Positions 16,761-25,141 of a stretch of DNA of 64,000 nt are shown piece after piece. Positions within the stretch are counted from its first letter, which is position 1; each line of letters begins with the position of its first letter. The notes beneath the pieces were generated by a model. That model was not told where the DNA came from. It did no database searches and worked only from the letters and a program-made list of their open reading frames with translations. The DNA is from Polyangia bacterium (GTDB lineage Bacteria > Myxococcota_A > Polyangia > Nannocystales > Nannocystaceae): NCBI GenBank assembly GCA_030430565.1, contig JAUIKS010000017.1:124001-188000 (forward strand), written 5' to 3'. A program made the translations under genes and the position numbers.

Positions 16761-17945
16761 TCAGCGCAGCAGCGCCCGGGCGATCACCAGCTTCTGGATC
16801 TCGGTGGTGCCCTCGTAGATCCGCAGCGCTCGGATCTCGCGGTACAGACGCTCGGGGACCTGGCCGACCGTGACCCCGAGGCCGCCGAGGCTCTGGACCG
16901 CGCGGTCGATCGCGCGCTGGGCCGACTCGGTCGCGAACATCTTGGCCATCGCCGCCTGGTCCGGCGTCGCGGTGCCCTTGTCGCGCGCGGCCGCGGCCCG
17001 GTAGACGAGCAGCTGGGCCGCGACGTGGTCGGTGCTCACGTCGGCGAGCGCGAACTGCAGGCCCTGCTGACGCGCGAGCGGCTTGCCGAATTGCACCCTG
17101 CGCTGCAGGTGATCGACGGTGACCTGCAGCGCTCGGTCGGCGAGGCCGAGCGCGGCCGCGCCGACGCTGACGCGGAACACGTCGAGGTTGCCGAGCGCGA
17201 TCCGCAGGCCGTGGCCACGCTCGCCGAGGCGGTGCGCGGCGGGGACCCGCACGCCGTCAAAGCGCACGCGGCCGATGGGGTGGGGCGCGATCACCTTGGT
17301 GCGCTCCACCGACAAGCCCGGCGCGTCGCCGGGGACCCAGAACGCGCCGAAGCGCGGCTTCTCCTGCTCGGCGCCCTCGGCCGGCAGCTCGCGCGCGAAC
17401 ACGACGTAGCTGCTCGCCACGCCGGCGTTCGAGATGAAGCACTTCTCGCCCTCGAGCGCGACGCCGCCGTCCCCGTCGGGGCGCGCGGTCGTCTGCATCG
17501 CCTTCACGTCAGAGCCGGCGCTGGGCTCGGTCAGCGCGAACGCGCAGATGGCCTCGCCGCGCGCGACCTTCGGCAGCAGCGCGCGCTTGAGCGCGTCCTG
17601 GCCGGCGAGGGTCACGGGGTACGAGCCCAGGCCCTGCATGACGAAGGCCGTGTCGAGCGCGCCGCTGTGGCGCGAGAGCCACTGGCGCGTGAGACAGATC
17701 GCCGTGGACGAGACCTCCGGCGCGGCGCCGCCGTAGGCCTCGGGGACCATCAGCGTGAGCAGCCCGGCCTCGGCGAGGCGGGCGACGTAGGCCCGGGTCG
17801 CGGCGTCCTCGTCGGACTCGTCCACGGGCTGCTCTCGCAGCGTCGCCGTGAACGCCGCGAGGCGGTCCTCGAGGGCGGCCCAGCGCGCCCGATCACCGCC
17901 GACGGTGCCGAGCTCGCGGTCGAGAATTCGTGGTGCGAGCAGCAT
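16761..17945 (-). CDS. Acyl-CoA dehydrogenase
   Basis: About 394 residues, the usual family length. Motifs: MVPEAYGG in the N-terminal helical domain, the FAD/substrate signature ICAFALTEPSAGSD near 135, KCFISNAG near 168, RVQFGKPLARQQGLQ in the C-terminal domain, SLGGLGVT near 355 and the C-terminal YEGTTEIQ that contains the catalytic Glu position of short-chain enzymes. It oxidises acyl-CoA to trans-2-enoyl-CoA, passing electrons to ETF. It lies 18 bases downstream of the enoyl-CoA hydratase gene, which would take the next step of beta-oxidation. The acyl chain specificity cannot be read from sequence. Confidence 0.95.
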   Translation of the reverse strand: MLLAPRILDRELGTVGGDRARWAALEDRLAAFTATLREQPVDESDEDAATRAYVARLAEAGLLTLMVPEAYGGAAPEVSSTAICLTRQWLSRHSGALDTAFVMQGLGSYPVTLAGQDALKRALLPKVARGEAICAFALTEPSAGSDVKAMQTTARPDGDGGVALEGEKCFISNAGVASSYVVFARELPAEGAEQEKPRFGAFWVPGDAPGLSVERTKVIAPHPIGRVRFDGVRVPAAHRLGERGHGLRIALGNLDVFRVSVGAAALGLADRALQVTVDHLQRRVQFGKPLARQQGLQFALADVSTDHVAAQLLVYRAAAARDKGTATPDQAAMAKMFATESAQRAIDRAVQSLGGLGVTVGQVPERLYREIRALRIYEGTTEIQKLVIARALLR

Positions 17946-17963
17946 GCTGGAGCTCCTCCTCGC

Positions 17964-18818
17964 CTACTTCCACCGGGGCGCGCGCTTCTCATCGCGGGCC
18001 GCGCTGGCTTCTTGAAAGTCGGGGTGCTGCATGCAGATCGTCTGGGCCTGCGCCTCGGCCTCGATCGCGTCGGTGAAGCCCATGTCGAGCTCTTTCTGCA
18101 GCATCGTCTTGGTCATGCGCACGGCGAAGTGTGGTCCATCGGCCAGCTTCTTGGCGAGCGCGAAGGCCTCGCGGTCGACGTTGGCCCGGTCTTCGTCGTC
18201 GACGACCCGGTTGGCGAGGCCGATCTGCAGGCAGCGATCCGCGTACACGCGGTCGCCGGTCATCAGGATCTCGCTCGCGCGCCCGAGGCCGACCAGGCGC
18301 GGCAGCAGGTAGCTCGCGCCCATGTCGGCGCCGCTGAGGCCGACCTGCGGGAACAGGAAGGCGAAGAAGGACTTCGTGCCCATGACGCGCAGGTCGCTGG
18401 CGAGCGCCATCACGGCGCCGGCGCCGGCGGCCACGCGCTTGACGCTGGCGACGATCGGCAGCTTGCAGCGGCGCATCGCGTGGATCAGCTCGCCGGTCAT
18501 CCGCGTGAAGCGGAGCAGGCCCTCGGCGTCGCGCTTGAACAAGTACTTGATGATGTCCTCGACGTCGCCGCCGCTGCAGAACGCCCGGCCCTCGCCCTGC
18601 AGCACGAGCGCGCGCGCGCCCTCGCCCGAGGGGTCGAGGCTGCGGCGGTCGACGCTGAGGAACAGGTCGGTCAGCTCGCGGTAGACGGCGAAGGTCAGCG
18701 CGTTGAAGCGGTCGGGGCGGGACAGCGTGATGACGCCGACGCGCTCGCGCTCCTCGTAGCGAAAGCTCTCGGGCGTGGGTAGCGGCAGCGGGCGAAAGTC
18801 GGGCGCGGTGTCAGTCAT
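17964..18818 (-). CDS. Enoyl-CoA hydratase/isomerase (crotonase) family protein
   Basis: About 284 residues with the crotonase signature: RPDRFNALTFAVYREL, the CoA-binding GEGRAFCSGGDVEDI, SVKRVAAGAGAVMALASDLR, and FPQVGLSGADMGASYLLPRLVG. The position often held by Glu in hydratases (PE-x-x-G) is Gln, and Asp occurs in GADMG, so isomerase or a specialised hydratase activity is possible. The product would act with the acyl-CoA dehydrogenase encoded next. The RidA-family gene is 50 bases upstream, and all are in one direction. Confidence 0.93.
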   Translation of the reverse strand: MTDTAPDFRPLPLPTPESFRYEERERVGVITLSRPDRFNALTFAVYRELTDLFLSVDRRSLDPSGEGARALVLQGEGRAFCSGGDVEDIIKYLFKRDAEGLLRFTRMTGELIHAMRRCKLPIVASVKRVAAGAGAVMALASDLRVMGTKSFFAFLFPQVGLSGADMGASYLLPRLVGLGRASEILMTGDRVYADRCLQIGLANRVVDDEDRANVDREAFALAKKLADGPHFAVRMTKTMLQKELDMGFTDAIEAEAQAQTICMQHPDFQEASAARDEKRAPRWK

Positions 18819-18868
18819 CGGCGGGCTCGGGCGTGCGTGGACGTCGTGGAGAGGAGCGAGGAGGAGCG

Positions 18869-19309
18869 TCAGGGGAGCACGGCGAGGCCCTGGATCTCGA
18901 CCTTCGCGCGCGGCTCGAGCAGGGCGGCGACCTGGACGAGCGCCATGGCCGGGAAGTGTTTTTCAAGCAGCTCGCGGTAGGCCTGGCCGACCTCGCGCAG
19001 GCTGGCGATGTATTCGTGCTTGTCGGTCACGTAGATCGTCAGGCTGATCAGGCTGGAGGGCCGCCCGCCGGCGGCGACGACGGTCGCGACCACGTTGGCG
19101 AGCGCTTGGCGGAACTGCCCGACGAAGTCGTCGGCGACCAGGACCTCGTTCTCGTCCCAGCCGATCATCCCGGCGACGGCGAGAAGCTCGCCGCGGGCGG
19201 CCATCCCGTTGCTGTAGCCCCGCGGGCGCCTCCAGCCCTCGGGCTGGATCACGCGGGGCGTTGACGCTCGCTCGGCTTGCGGGGCGGAGGACTCAGGATC
19301 ACGCGGCAT
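18869..19309 (-). CDS. RidA (YjgF/YER057c/UK114) family enamine/imine deaminase
   Basis: About 146 residues. Family features include GYSNGMAARGELLAVAG, a central VGQFRQALANVVATV helix, LTIYVTDKHEYI and the C-terminal PRAKVEIQGLAVL with the Arg that binds the carboxylate of the imine substrate in active RidA. The first 20 residues are a non-conserved extension. RidA proteins hydrolyse reactive enamine/imine intermediates, often from PLP enzymes, and many paralogues sit in catabolic operons, as here between an adenosine deaminase and a beta-oxidation pair. Confidence 0.93.
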   Translation of the reverse strand: MPRDPESSAPQAERASTPRVIQPEGWRRPRGYSNGMAARGELLAVAGMIGWDENEVLVADDFVGQFRQALANVVATVVAAGGRPSSLISLTIYVTDKHEYIASLREVGQAYRELLEKHFPAMALVQVAALLEPRAKVEIQGLAVLP

Positions 19310-19351
19310 GGGCTGCGAGTGTCGCAGCGGGCCCGGCCGAGGTAAAGGCCC

Positions 19352-20476
19352 CTACTCGGCGGCGCGCGCCCCCTCGAGGCCCGGCGGGCGCGAGGTGTTG
19401 AGGTAGACCTCCTCCATGTCCTGCTTGCGCGCGAAGTCCTCGAGCTCGGTCGCGATCTGGCGCATGTAGTGCTGCTTCTCGTGGTGCGGCATGAAGGCGC
19501 TCTTGAAGCCGTTGAGCAGCACCTGGCACAGGTCCTCAAAGCTGAAGCCCAGGCTCGTGTGGATCAGGTGCAGCTCTTTGGACACCGTGGTGTCGGTGAC
19601 GAGCCGGTTGTCGGTGTTGACGGTCACGCGCGCGCCGAGGTTGTGATACAGGCGCATCGGGTGGTCGTTGATGTCGCGGACCGCCCCCGTCTGGATGTTG
19701 GAGGACGGGCAGCACTCCAGCGGGATCCGGTGGTCGATGACGTAGCGCAGCAGGTCGCCGTCCTCGCGCAGCCGGCAGCCGTGCCCGATGCGGTGCGCGC
19801 CGCAGTCGTGCAGCGCCTGCGCGATCGAGGCGGGGCCGTAGGCCTCGCCGGCGTGGATCGTGACGTTGACGTTATTTTTACGCACGAGCGCGAAGGCGTC
19901 TTGGTGATCCTTGGGCGGGTAGTCGTACTCGGCGCCCGCGAGGTCAAAGCCGACCACGCCGCGGCCCTTGTAGGCGACGACCAGCTCGGCCATGCGCAGC
20001 GAGGAGGTCGCCGAGATGTTGCGGATCCCGCAGAGGATCAGGCGCGTCGTGATGCCGTGCTCCATGCGCGCGTCCTGCAGGCCGCGGAGCACGGTCTCGA
20101 CGACCGTGGTCAGGCGCAGGCCCTTGCGGGTGTGCAGCATCGGCGAGTAGCGGACCTCCATGTAGCGGACGTTCTCGGCCGCGGCGTCCGAGGCGAGCTC
20201 GTAGGCGGCGCGGTAGAGCGCGTCCTTGACCTGCAGGACCTGCAGCGTCACGTCGAAGGCCTTGAGGTACTCGACCAAGCTGCCTGTCTTCTTGCCCAGG
20301 CGGAGCTTCTCTCGCAGGCCCTCGGGGGTGTCGGCGGGGAGCTTGACGTTCTGCTCGCGCGCCAGATCGAGCACGGTCTCGAGCCGCATTGAGCCGTCGA
20401 GGTGAACGTGCAGGTCGGTCTTGGGGAGCTCGCGGATGAGCTCGAGGGATACGGTGGATACGGTCGGTTGATTCAC
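19352..20476 (-). CDS. add: Adenosine deaminase
   Basis: About 374 residues from a GTG preceded by a GAGAGGA motif. The zinc/active-site elements of the family are all present: HVH at 23-25, HAGE at 208-211 (catalytic Glu), HRIGHG around 228-233, and VNTDN at 286-290 carrying the zinc Asp. The NTDN form instead of NTDD is, as I recall it, shared with actinobacterial-type adenosine deaminases. The enzyme converts adenosine to inosine in the cytosol and feeds purine salvage. It is the first gene of a four-gene same-strand set with short gaps of 42, 50 and 18 bases, which suggests one transcript. Confidence 0.93.
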   Translation of the reverse strand: MNQPTVSTVSLELIRELPKTDLHVHLDGSMRLETVLDLAREQNVKLPADTPEGLREKLRLGKKTGSLVEYLKAFDVTLQVLQVKDALYRAAYELASDAAAENVRYMEVRYSPMLHTRKGLRLTTVVETVLRGLQDARMEHGITTRLILCGIRNISATSSLRMAELVVAYKGRGVVGFDLAGAEYDYPPKDHQDAFALVRKNNVNVTIHAGEAYGPASIAQALHDCGAHRIGHGCRLREDGDLLRYVIDHRIPLECCPSSNIQTGAVRDINDHPMRLYHNLGARVTVNTDNRLVTDTTVSKELHLIHTSLGFSFEDLCQVLLNGFKSAFMPHHEKQHYMRQIATELEDFARKQDMEEVYLNTSRPPGLEGARAAE

Positions 20477-21109
20477 GGTTGAGGTGTCCTCTCTCGAGTC
20501 GCGCCGGCTCGAAGGCGGGCGCGGCGTGTCGTTCGCTTCGACGGAGGACCGAGCGAGCCGTGGCGCGCGCGAGCGGGGTCGCGAGCTCGCTTGGGAGCTC
20601 GCGGCCGGCTCGCGTCGCCGGCTCGCGCTGTGGCTCGTGGTGGCGCGCCGCATTCAGCGGCGACGGTAGAGCCAGCGTGTGAAGCCTCCGTGGCGGGCGA
20701 GTTACGGTCGTGTGGGGGTCTCGTCGCGCTCGCGAGAACGCGCGCCCGGCCGCCGCGCGCCCGCGAAACCGGCGGGCCGTGACGATCGGGGTGAGCAGCG
20801 CGAGTACCCATGCGGGACTGTACACCGAGAACACGCGCTCGCCCAGCCCGCGCGCTGTCGTCGATGTCAGCGCGCGCACGAGGGCGTGGGCGCGTGGGTT
20901 TTCTCCGCGCTCGCCGGCGCCCGAGGGCGCGGCGCGGCGTGACTGATCGCGATCTACGCGGGCGTCTCGACGCCGCGACCGTGGCCGCGACGTAGCCCGT
21001 CGAAGCGCGAGCCGGCCGCGGGCGCTACCGCGCGAAGCAGCCGAGGCTCAAAACAAGCTGCAAATGCCGAAGTTTCGTTCAGCGTCAATCGTTGAGCATA
21101 ACCAGCGAC
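20477..21109. other. Intergenic region without a supported gene
   Basis: About 630 bases between two divergent genes. Several open frames exist but all are Arg/Ser/Ala low complexity with no coding signature. The adenosine-deaminase side holds repeated CGAGCTCGC and GCCGGCTCGCG elements that could fold. The last 60 bases before the Gly-Asp lipoprotein gene are more AT-rich (AAACAAGCTGCAAATG) and are the likely promoter zone. No recognisable RNA gene is seen. Confidence 0.5.
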
Positions 21110-21730
21110 ATGACCTGCATGAAATGGACCTCTGGGATCGCGCTGCTCTGCAGCCAGCTTCTGCTCACGCCGGCGTGTGGTGACTCGAGCGCGGGAACCA
21201 GCGCCACGGACTCAGAGACAGAGACAGAGACAGAGGGCGAAGCCGAAACCGAGACAGGAGAGGCCTCCTCGACCGGGACGACCGCCGGCCCTGGTGACGG
21301 CGATGGGGACGGCGACGGAGACGGAGACGGAGACGGAGACGGCGACGGAGACGGCGACGGCGACGGAGACGGCGACGGAGATGGAGACGGCGACGGAGAC
21401 GGCGACGGGGATGGCGACGGAGATGGCGACGGAGATGGCGACGGAGACGGAGACGGCGACGGAGACGGCGACGGCGACGGCGATGTCTGCATCGCCGTCG
21501 ACGACACCGAGTGCGCGCTCTGTACCGCTGATCAGTGCTGCGAGGAGCAGATCGCCTGCCAGCAGGATGAAGACTGCAGCTGCCTCACCAACTGCATCGG
21601 CATGGGCAACGAGCCGCCCGTGTGCGTCGAGATGTGCGGCGTCAACAACCCGCAGATGGTCCAGGAGTTCACGGCGCTGCGAGTCTGCCGCATGGAGAAC
21701 TGCATGCAGCAGTGCATGATGGGCGGCTGA
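21110..21730 (+). CDS. Lipoprotein with a 32-fold Gly-Asp repeat and Cys-rich C-terminal domain
   Basis: About 206 residues. The signal peptide is followed by a probable lipobox (LLTPAC), then a Thr/Glu-rich spacer and an uninterrupted run of 32 Gly-Asp dipeptides. The C-terminal 80 residues hold about a dozen Cys (CALCTADQCC, CSCLTNC, CVEMC, CRMENCMQQC), which suggests a compact disulphide-rich module. The GD run is polyanionic and may act as a flexible, calcium-binding spacer; this is inference. Starts at 21092 (TTG) or 21119 (ATG) are also possible. No enzymatic motif is present. Confidence 0.72.
   Translation: MTCMKWTSGIALLCSQLLLTPACGDSSAGTSATDSETETETEGEAETETGEASSTGTTAGPGDGDGDGDGDGDGDGDGDGDGDGDGDGDGDGDGDGDGDGDGDGDGDGDGDGDGDGDGDGDGDGDVCIAVDDTECALCTADQCCEEQIACQQDEDCSCLTNCIGMGNEPPVCVEMCGVNNPQMVQEFTALRVCRMENCMQQCMMGG
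21293..21484 (+). repeat. GGNGAY hexanucleotide repeat coding (Gly-Asp)32
   Basis: 192 bases made of 32 six-base units (GGCGAC, GGAGAC, GGAGAT and variants). Because each unit is two codons, slippage would change length without frameshift. Confidence 0.93.
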
Positions 21731-21958
21731 GCGCTCGCGCCCGAACCAGCGGCGTCGCGCTCGTGCAGACGAGCGCGCGCTCGCGTCCGTGAGGCCTCAC
21801 GCCAAGCGGTCGTTTCAAAGTGTCCCAAGGGTCATGGCGGTCGAGTCGGCTCGGTGGCCCGCGGGCCACATCGCGCGGTCGCGCGCCGGCCTCGGCGCGG
21901 CCGCGCGTCGCTATACTGCGCTGGCGCGGGGCTCCGCCGTCGCGCACAAAGGACCACG

Positions 21959-23191
21959 ATGACCGAGCGAGCTTCGTCGCCACCGGCCGCCCCGCGCCCT
22001 GGCCTCCTCTCCGGCTGGCGCGCGGCCTCGCTGCTGCTCCTGCTGGGGCTCGTCGCGCTGGGATCCGCGCGCGTCTACGCGGCGCCCTTCACCGGGAAGA
22101 AGGTCTCCAAGAGCGCGGTCACGACGAGCGCGAGCGCGGGCGCGGGCGCCTCCCCGGGCGCGTGGGTCAACGGCACGAAGTACACGATGTACGGCTCGGG
22201 TGACGGCGGCGCGTGCGGCTGGGACGTGCTGCCGCTGCCGGACCAGGTCCCCTTCGACGGCTACGTCGCGGCGGGCGCGGACCTGTGGGACGGCGGGCGC
22301 GGCTGCGGCCGGTTCCTCGAGATCGAGGGCGGGACCGCGTCGGCCTGCGCGATGCCGGGCTCGGTTCATCCAGGGTCGCGGATCGTGGTCATCGCCGACC
22401 ACTGCCCCGAGTGCACGAACACCCACCTCGACCTCACGCAGCCCGTGTGGCAGCAGGTCACCGACAACCCCCCCTGCTACATCGCGGACGCGCGCTACCG
22501 CGAGGTGCAGGGGACCTGGACCGGCACGATCACGCTGCGACCGAAGTCGGGCAGCAGCGCGCACTGGTACGGGATGTACGTCGAGCACAACAACCAGCTG
22601 ATCGAGGCGCTCGCGTTTCGCGGCGCGGGCTCCTCGCAGTGGGTCGAGGCCCAGCACGTGCACAATCAGGGCTTTCACGTGGTCACGCCGCCGAGCCCGC
22701 TCGCGCTCCCGCTCTCGGTGCGGATGACGAGTCCTTCGGGGCAGGTCATCGAGGCCGTCGACGTCGTCACGAGCTTCACCGGGACCTTCGACACCGGGGT
22801 TCAGTTTCGCGACGGCGGGACCATCCACGTGACGAGCGTGGCGAAGCCGCTGGGCAGGTCGTGGCGGGCCACGATCAGCGGCGCCGAGGCGGCGATCGCG
22901 AAGGTCGAGTTTCGGGTCATCGGCGCGAAGGGCTGGCAGCTCGCGCGCCTGGTGGACGGCGTCTACATCATGAAGTCGAGGACGCGGCTCAGGACCCCGA
23001 TGTCGCTCCGCTTCACGAGCGCGCGCGGCGAGATCGTGGTCGCCCCGAACGCGATCACGAAGCTCGGCCGCGGGCAGACCTCCAACACCGGCGCGCAGTT
23101 CGTCTGCACGCAGAGCGTCGAGTCGAGCTGCGCGGACGGGGTCGACAACGACTGCGACGGCGCGGTTGATTCGAACGACGCCGACTGCTGA
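21959..23191 (+). CDS. Expansin-like protein with two C-terminal CBM63-like domains and a MopE-like tail
   Basis: About 410 residues. A Sec signal peptide (LLLLLGLVALGSARVYAA) leads to a mature protein starting near 42. Residues about 70-170 form an expansin/RlpA-type double-psi beta-barrel: YTMYGSGDGGACGW, GADLWDGGRGCGRFLEI, and IADHCPECTNTHLDLT with the Asp and HLDL characteristic of bacterial expansins. Residues about 190-275 resemble the expansin CBM63 domain (LRPKSGSSAHWYGMYVEHNN, AQHVHNQGFHV, VRMTSPSGQVIEA). Residues about 290-370 appear to repeat that domain. The tail DGVDNDCDGAVDSNDADC matches the MopE/Myxococcus Asp-Cys motif. Bacterial expansins loosen plant or other cell-wall polymers without hydrolysis. 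Export to the surface is expected. Confidence 0.8.
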   Translation: MTERASSPPAAPRPGLLSGWRAASLLLLLGLVALGSARVYAAPFTGKKVSKSAVTTSASAGAGASPGAWVNGTKYTMYGSGDGGACGWDVLPLPDQVPFDGYVAAGADLWDGGRGCGRFLEIEGGTASACAMPGSVHPGSRIVVIADHCPECTNTHLDLTQPVWQQVTDNPPCYIADARYREVQGTWTGTITLRPKSGSSAHWYGMYVEHNNQLIEALAFRGAGSSQWVEAQHVHNQGFHVVTPPSPLALPLSVRMTSPSGQVIEAVDVVTSFTGTFDTGVQFRDGGTIHVTSVAKPLGRSWRATISGAEAAIAKVEFRVIGAKGWQLARLVDGVYIMKSRTRLRTPMSLRFTSARGEIVVAPNAITKLGRGQTSNTGAQFVCTQSVESSCADGVDNDCDGAVDSNDADC

Positions 23192-23203
23192 TCGGCGCGT
23201 ACG

Positions 23204-24115
23204 ATGGGCCCCGTGTCCGCCGCCCCCGCCTCGTGGATCGCCCCGTGGACGATCGGCTGGCGCAAGCTCGCCGCGTTTCGCGAGGTCGCCCAGCGGCCGG
23301 CGGAGGCGTCTTTGCCCGCGGCGATGATCCTCGAGCAGCTCAACAGCGTACAGGCGCGCCTCGCCGGGTCGGCGCAGGCGAGCCTGGGCGAGAAGACGCG
23401 CGCGCTCTGGAGCATGGAGCGACGCGGCTGCGTGCTCGGTCGGCGCGCGGAGCCGGCGGCTCGGCTCAGCGACCCGCGGTTGACGGACGCGCTCAGCCCG
23501 ATCGTGCACGTCGGGATGGGGGTCGCGGCGGTCGAGCGCGGCGGCTTCGACCCCGAGCGCACCGCGGGCGCGATCGAGGCCCGCGGGCGCCCCCGTGATC
23601 GCCTGTTCGCCTACGAGTCCCTGGGCGCGATGCTCGGCGTCTACGAGCGGGTGCTGCCGCGCTGGTACGTCGGCCTCCCGCCGCTCACGCGTCCGGAGCC
23701 GCGCGCCTGGCTGGCGTGCTTCGACCCGGAGCAGCGACGCCTGATCGCCCACGGCTACGGCCGGCTGCTCTACTTCAACGCGTCGAGCGTCGCGGCGGCG
23801 GTCACCCGGGCGGCGCGGAGTCGATCCCTCGACGCGGCGACGGTCGTGCAGGGCGTCGGCTTCGCGCACGCGATGGTCAATCACGCCTCGCTCCCACGCG
23901 TCCTGGCGACCCGGCTGCCCCGTAGCGACCTGCAGGAGGCCCTCGAGACGGGCCTGACCTACGCGCTCGTGTTTTGGGATTGGCTGTTCCCGGGGACCAT
24001 CGAGGCCGGGGAGGTGCCGGCGCACCGGCTGGTGGCGCGCGCGCGCGCGGAGGTCGAGCGCGCGCGCGCGCAGGGGCGCCTGCCCGCGTTTCGCCTCGCG
24101 GCGGACGAGCGGTGA
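23204..24115 (+). CDS. Hypothetical protein, paralogue of the convergent neighbour (DUF1702-like pattern)
   Basis: About 303 residues, helical and rich in Ala/Arg/Leu. Features: VHVGMGVAAVERGGFDP, FAYESLGAMLGVYE, and IAHGYGRLLYFNASS. These match, in the same order, segments of the convergent gene immediately downstream (HAGVGLAFARAGL, AAIESLGLVARFF, WHGAGRALYFAPRNS), so the two are divergent paralogues. The patterns recall the DUF1702 family found near polyketide/enediyne clusters, but that link is by recollection of pattern and is weak. No signal peptide is seen. It lies 12 bases after the expansin-like gene and may be co-transcribed with it. Confidence 0.55.
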   Translation: MGPVSAAPASWIAPWTIGWRKLAAFREVAQRPAEASLPAAMILEQLNSVQARLAGSAQASLGEKTRALWSMERRGCVLGRRAEPAARLSDPRLTDALSPIVHVGMGVAAVERGGFDPERTAGAIEARGRPRDRLFAYESLGAMLGVYERVLPRWYVGLPPLTRPEPRAWLACFDPEQRRLIAHGYGRLLYFNASSVAAAVTRAARSRSLDAATVVQGVGFAHAMVNHASLPRVLATRLPRSDLQEALETGLTYALVFWDWLFPGTIEAGEVPAHRLVARARAEVERARAQGRLPAFRLAADER

Positions 24116-24151
24116 GTCACCTGTCCCGGGGATCAACTCGCGGCGCGTCGG

Positions 24152-25141
24152 TCAGCAGCGAAACAGCTCGTCGACGCGCGCGCCCAGCTTGGGTGTCTCG
24201 AGGGACCTGTTCGCGGCGGGCCGAAAGAGCTCGTCCCACGGCCCGCCCCCCGGGTGCTCGAGCAGCGCGCGCAGCCCCGGCCACTGCGGCGTGGTCCAGC
24301 GTCGAACCGTAAGAGCCGACGCGATCCCGCAGGTCGCCGCGTCCTCCCCGACGAGCCGGGCGTGGTGCGCCGCGAGGATCGCCGCGAGCACCGGGGGGTG
24401 CCGCGCGTTGACGAGGGTGATGGCCCAGAGGTTCCCCGCGAGCAGGTTCCGCGCCGCGTCTGGGTCGCCCGCGGCCTCGCGGACGCACTGTCCGAAGGAC
24501 CACATCTCCCCGCGACGCCCCGGCAGGCTGTTGCGCGGCGCGAAGTAGAGCGCCCGGCCGGCGCCGTGCCACAGCCAGCCGCGCTCACGCGCGCTGGGCA
24601 GCGCCGTGGCGAGCGCGGCGACCATGCGCGGACCGTGGAAGAAGCGGGCCACGAGCCCGAGCGACTCGATCGCGGCGCCGACGTGGCCCTCGCGCCCGCT
24701 GACGCGGCAGCGCTCCAGAAACCGCGACGCCGCCCGCTCGACGTCCGCGCGTCGCCGGGGGTTGAGCCCGCGCAGGCCCGCGCGCGCGAACGCGAGGCCG
24801 ACGCCGGCGTGCAGCATGGGCAGGCTCGCGGGCCGAAGCAGCGGATCGTCCAGCAGCCCCCGCAGCTCGTCGCCGTCGGCCCGCGCGAGCGCTCGCTCGG
24901 CGTACCGCAGCCCGAGCCCCTCGACGGCCCAGAGCGCCGGGTCGTCCCCGAGCGCGTAGCAGCGCGCGACCTGTCGCGGCAGCGGATCGTCCACGCGACC
25001 TGTCTCCCTCGCCATCCGCGGATCGGCGACGAGCGCGGTCACCCGGACCTTGTTGCGCGCCTCGAGCCGCGCGAGCGCCCGCGCCTCGCGACCGCGACCC
25101 GCTGAGCGCACGAGCGCGAGCGCGGGCAGCGACCAGCGCAT
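24152..25141 (-). CDS. Hypothetical protein, paralogue of the convergent neighbour (DUF1702-like pattern)
   Basis: About 329 residues. It shares an ordered set of motifs with the gene it converges on: HAGVGLAFARAGLRGLNP, AAIESLGLVARFFHGP, WLWHGAGRALYFAPRNS and then GEMWSFGQCVREAAG. All are compatible with an all-helical repeat protein. The frame stays open for 47 codons further upstream, but there third-position GC falls, so ATG at 25141 (or GTG at 25165) is preferred. The C-terminus PWDELFRPAANRSLETPKLG is unique to this copy. Function is unknown. Confidence 0.55.
   Translation of the reverse strand: MRWSLPALALVRSAGRGREARALARLEARNKVRVTALVADPRMARETGRVDDPLPRQVARCYALGDDPALWAVEGLGLRYAERALARADGDELRGLLDDPLLRPASLPMLHAGVGLAFARAGLRGLNPRRRADVERAASRFLERCRVSGREGHVGAAIESLGLVARFFHGPRMVAALATALPSARERGWLWHGAGRALYFAPRNSLPGRRGEMWSFGQCVREAAGDPDAARNLLAGNLWAITLVNARHPPVLAAILAAHHARLVGEDAATCGIASALTVRRWTTPQWPGLRALLEHPGGGPWDELFRPAANRSLETPKLGARVDELFRC

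Noticed and set aside
16659..18782. Very long plus-strand open frame opposite the acyl-CoA dehydrogenase and hydratase genes
   Set aside because: It is antisense to two clear enzymes and has Arg/Ala/Asp/His-rich composition typical of GC-driven shadow frames.
21293..21484. Possible CRISPR array or satellite
   Set aside because: Six-base units without spacers, fully inside a coding frame as Gly-Asp.
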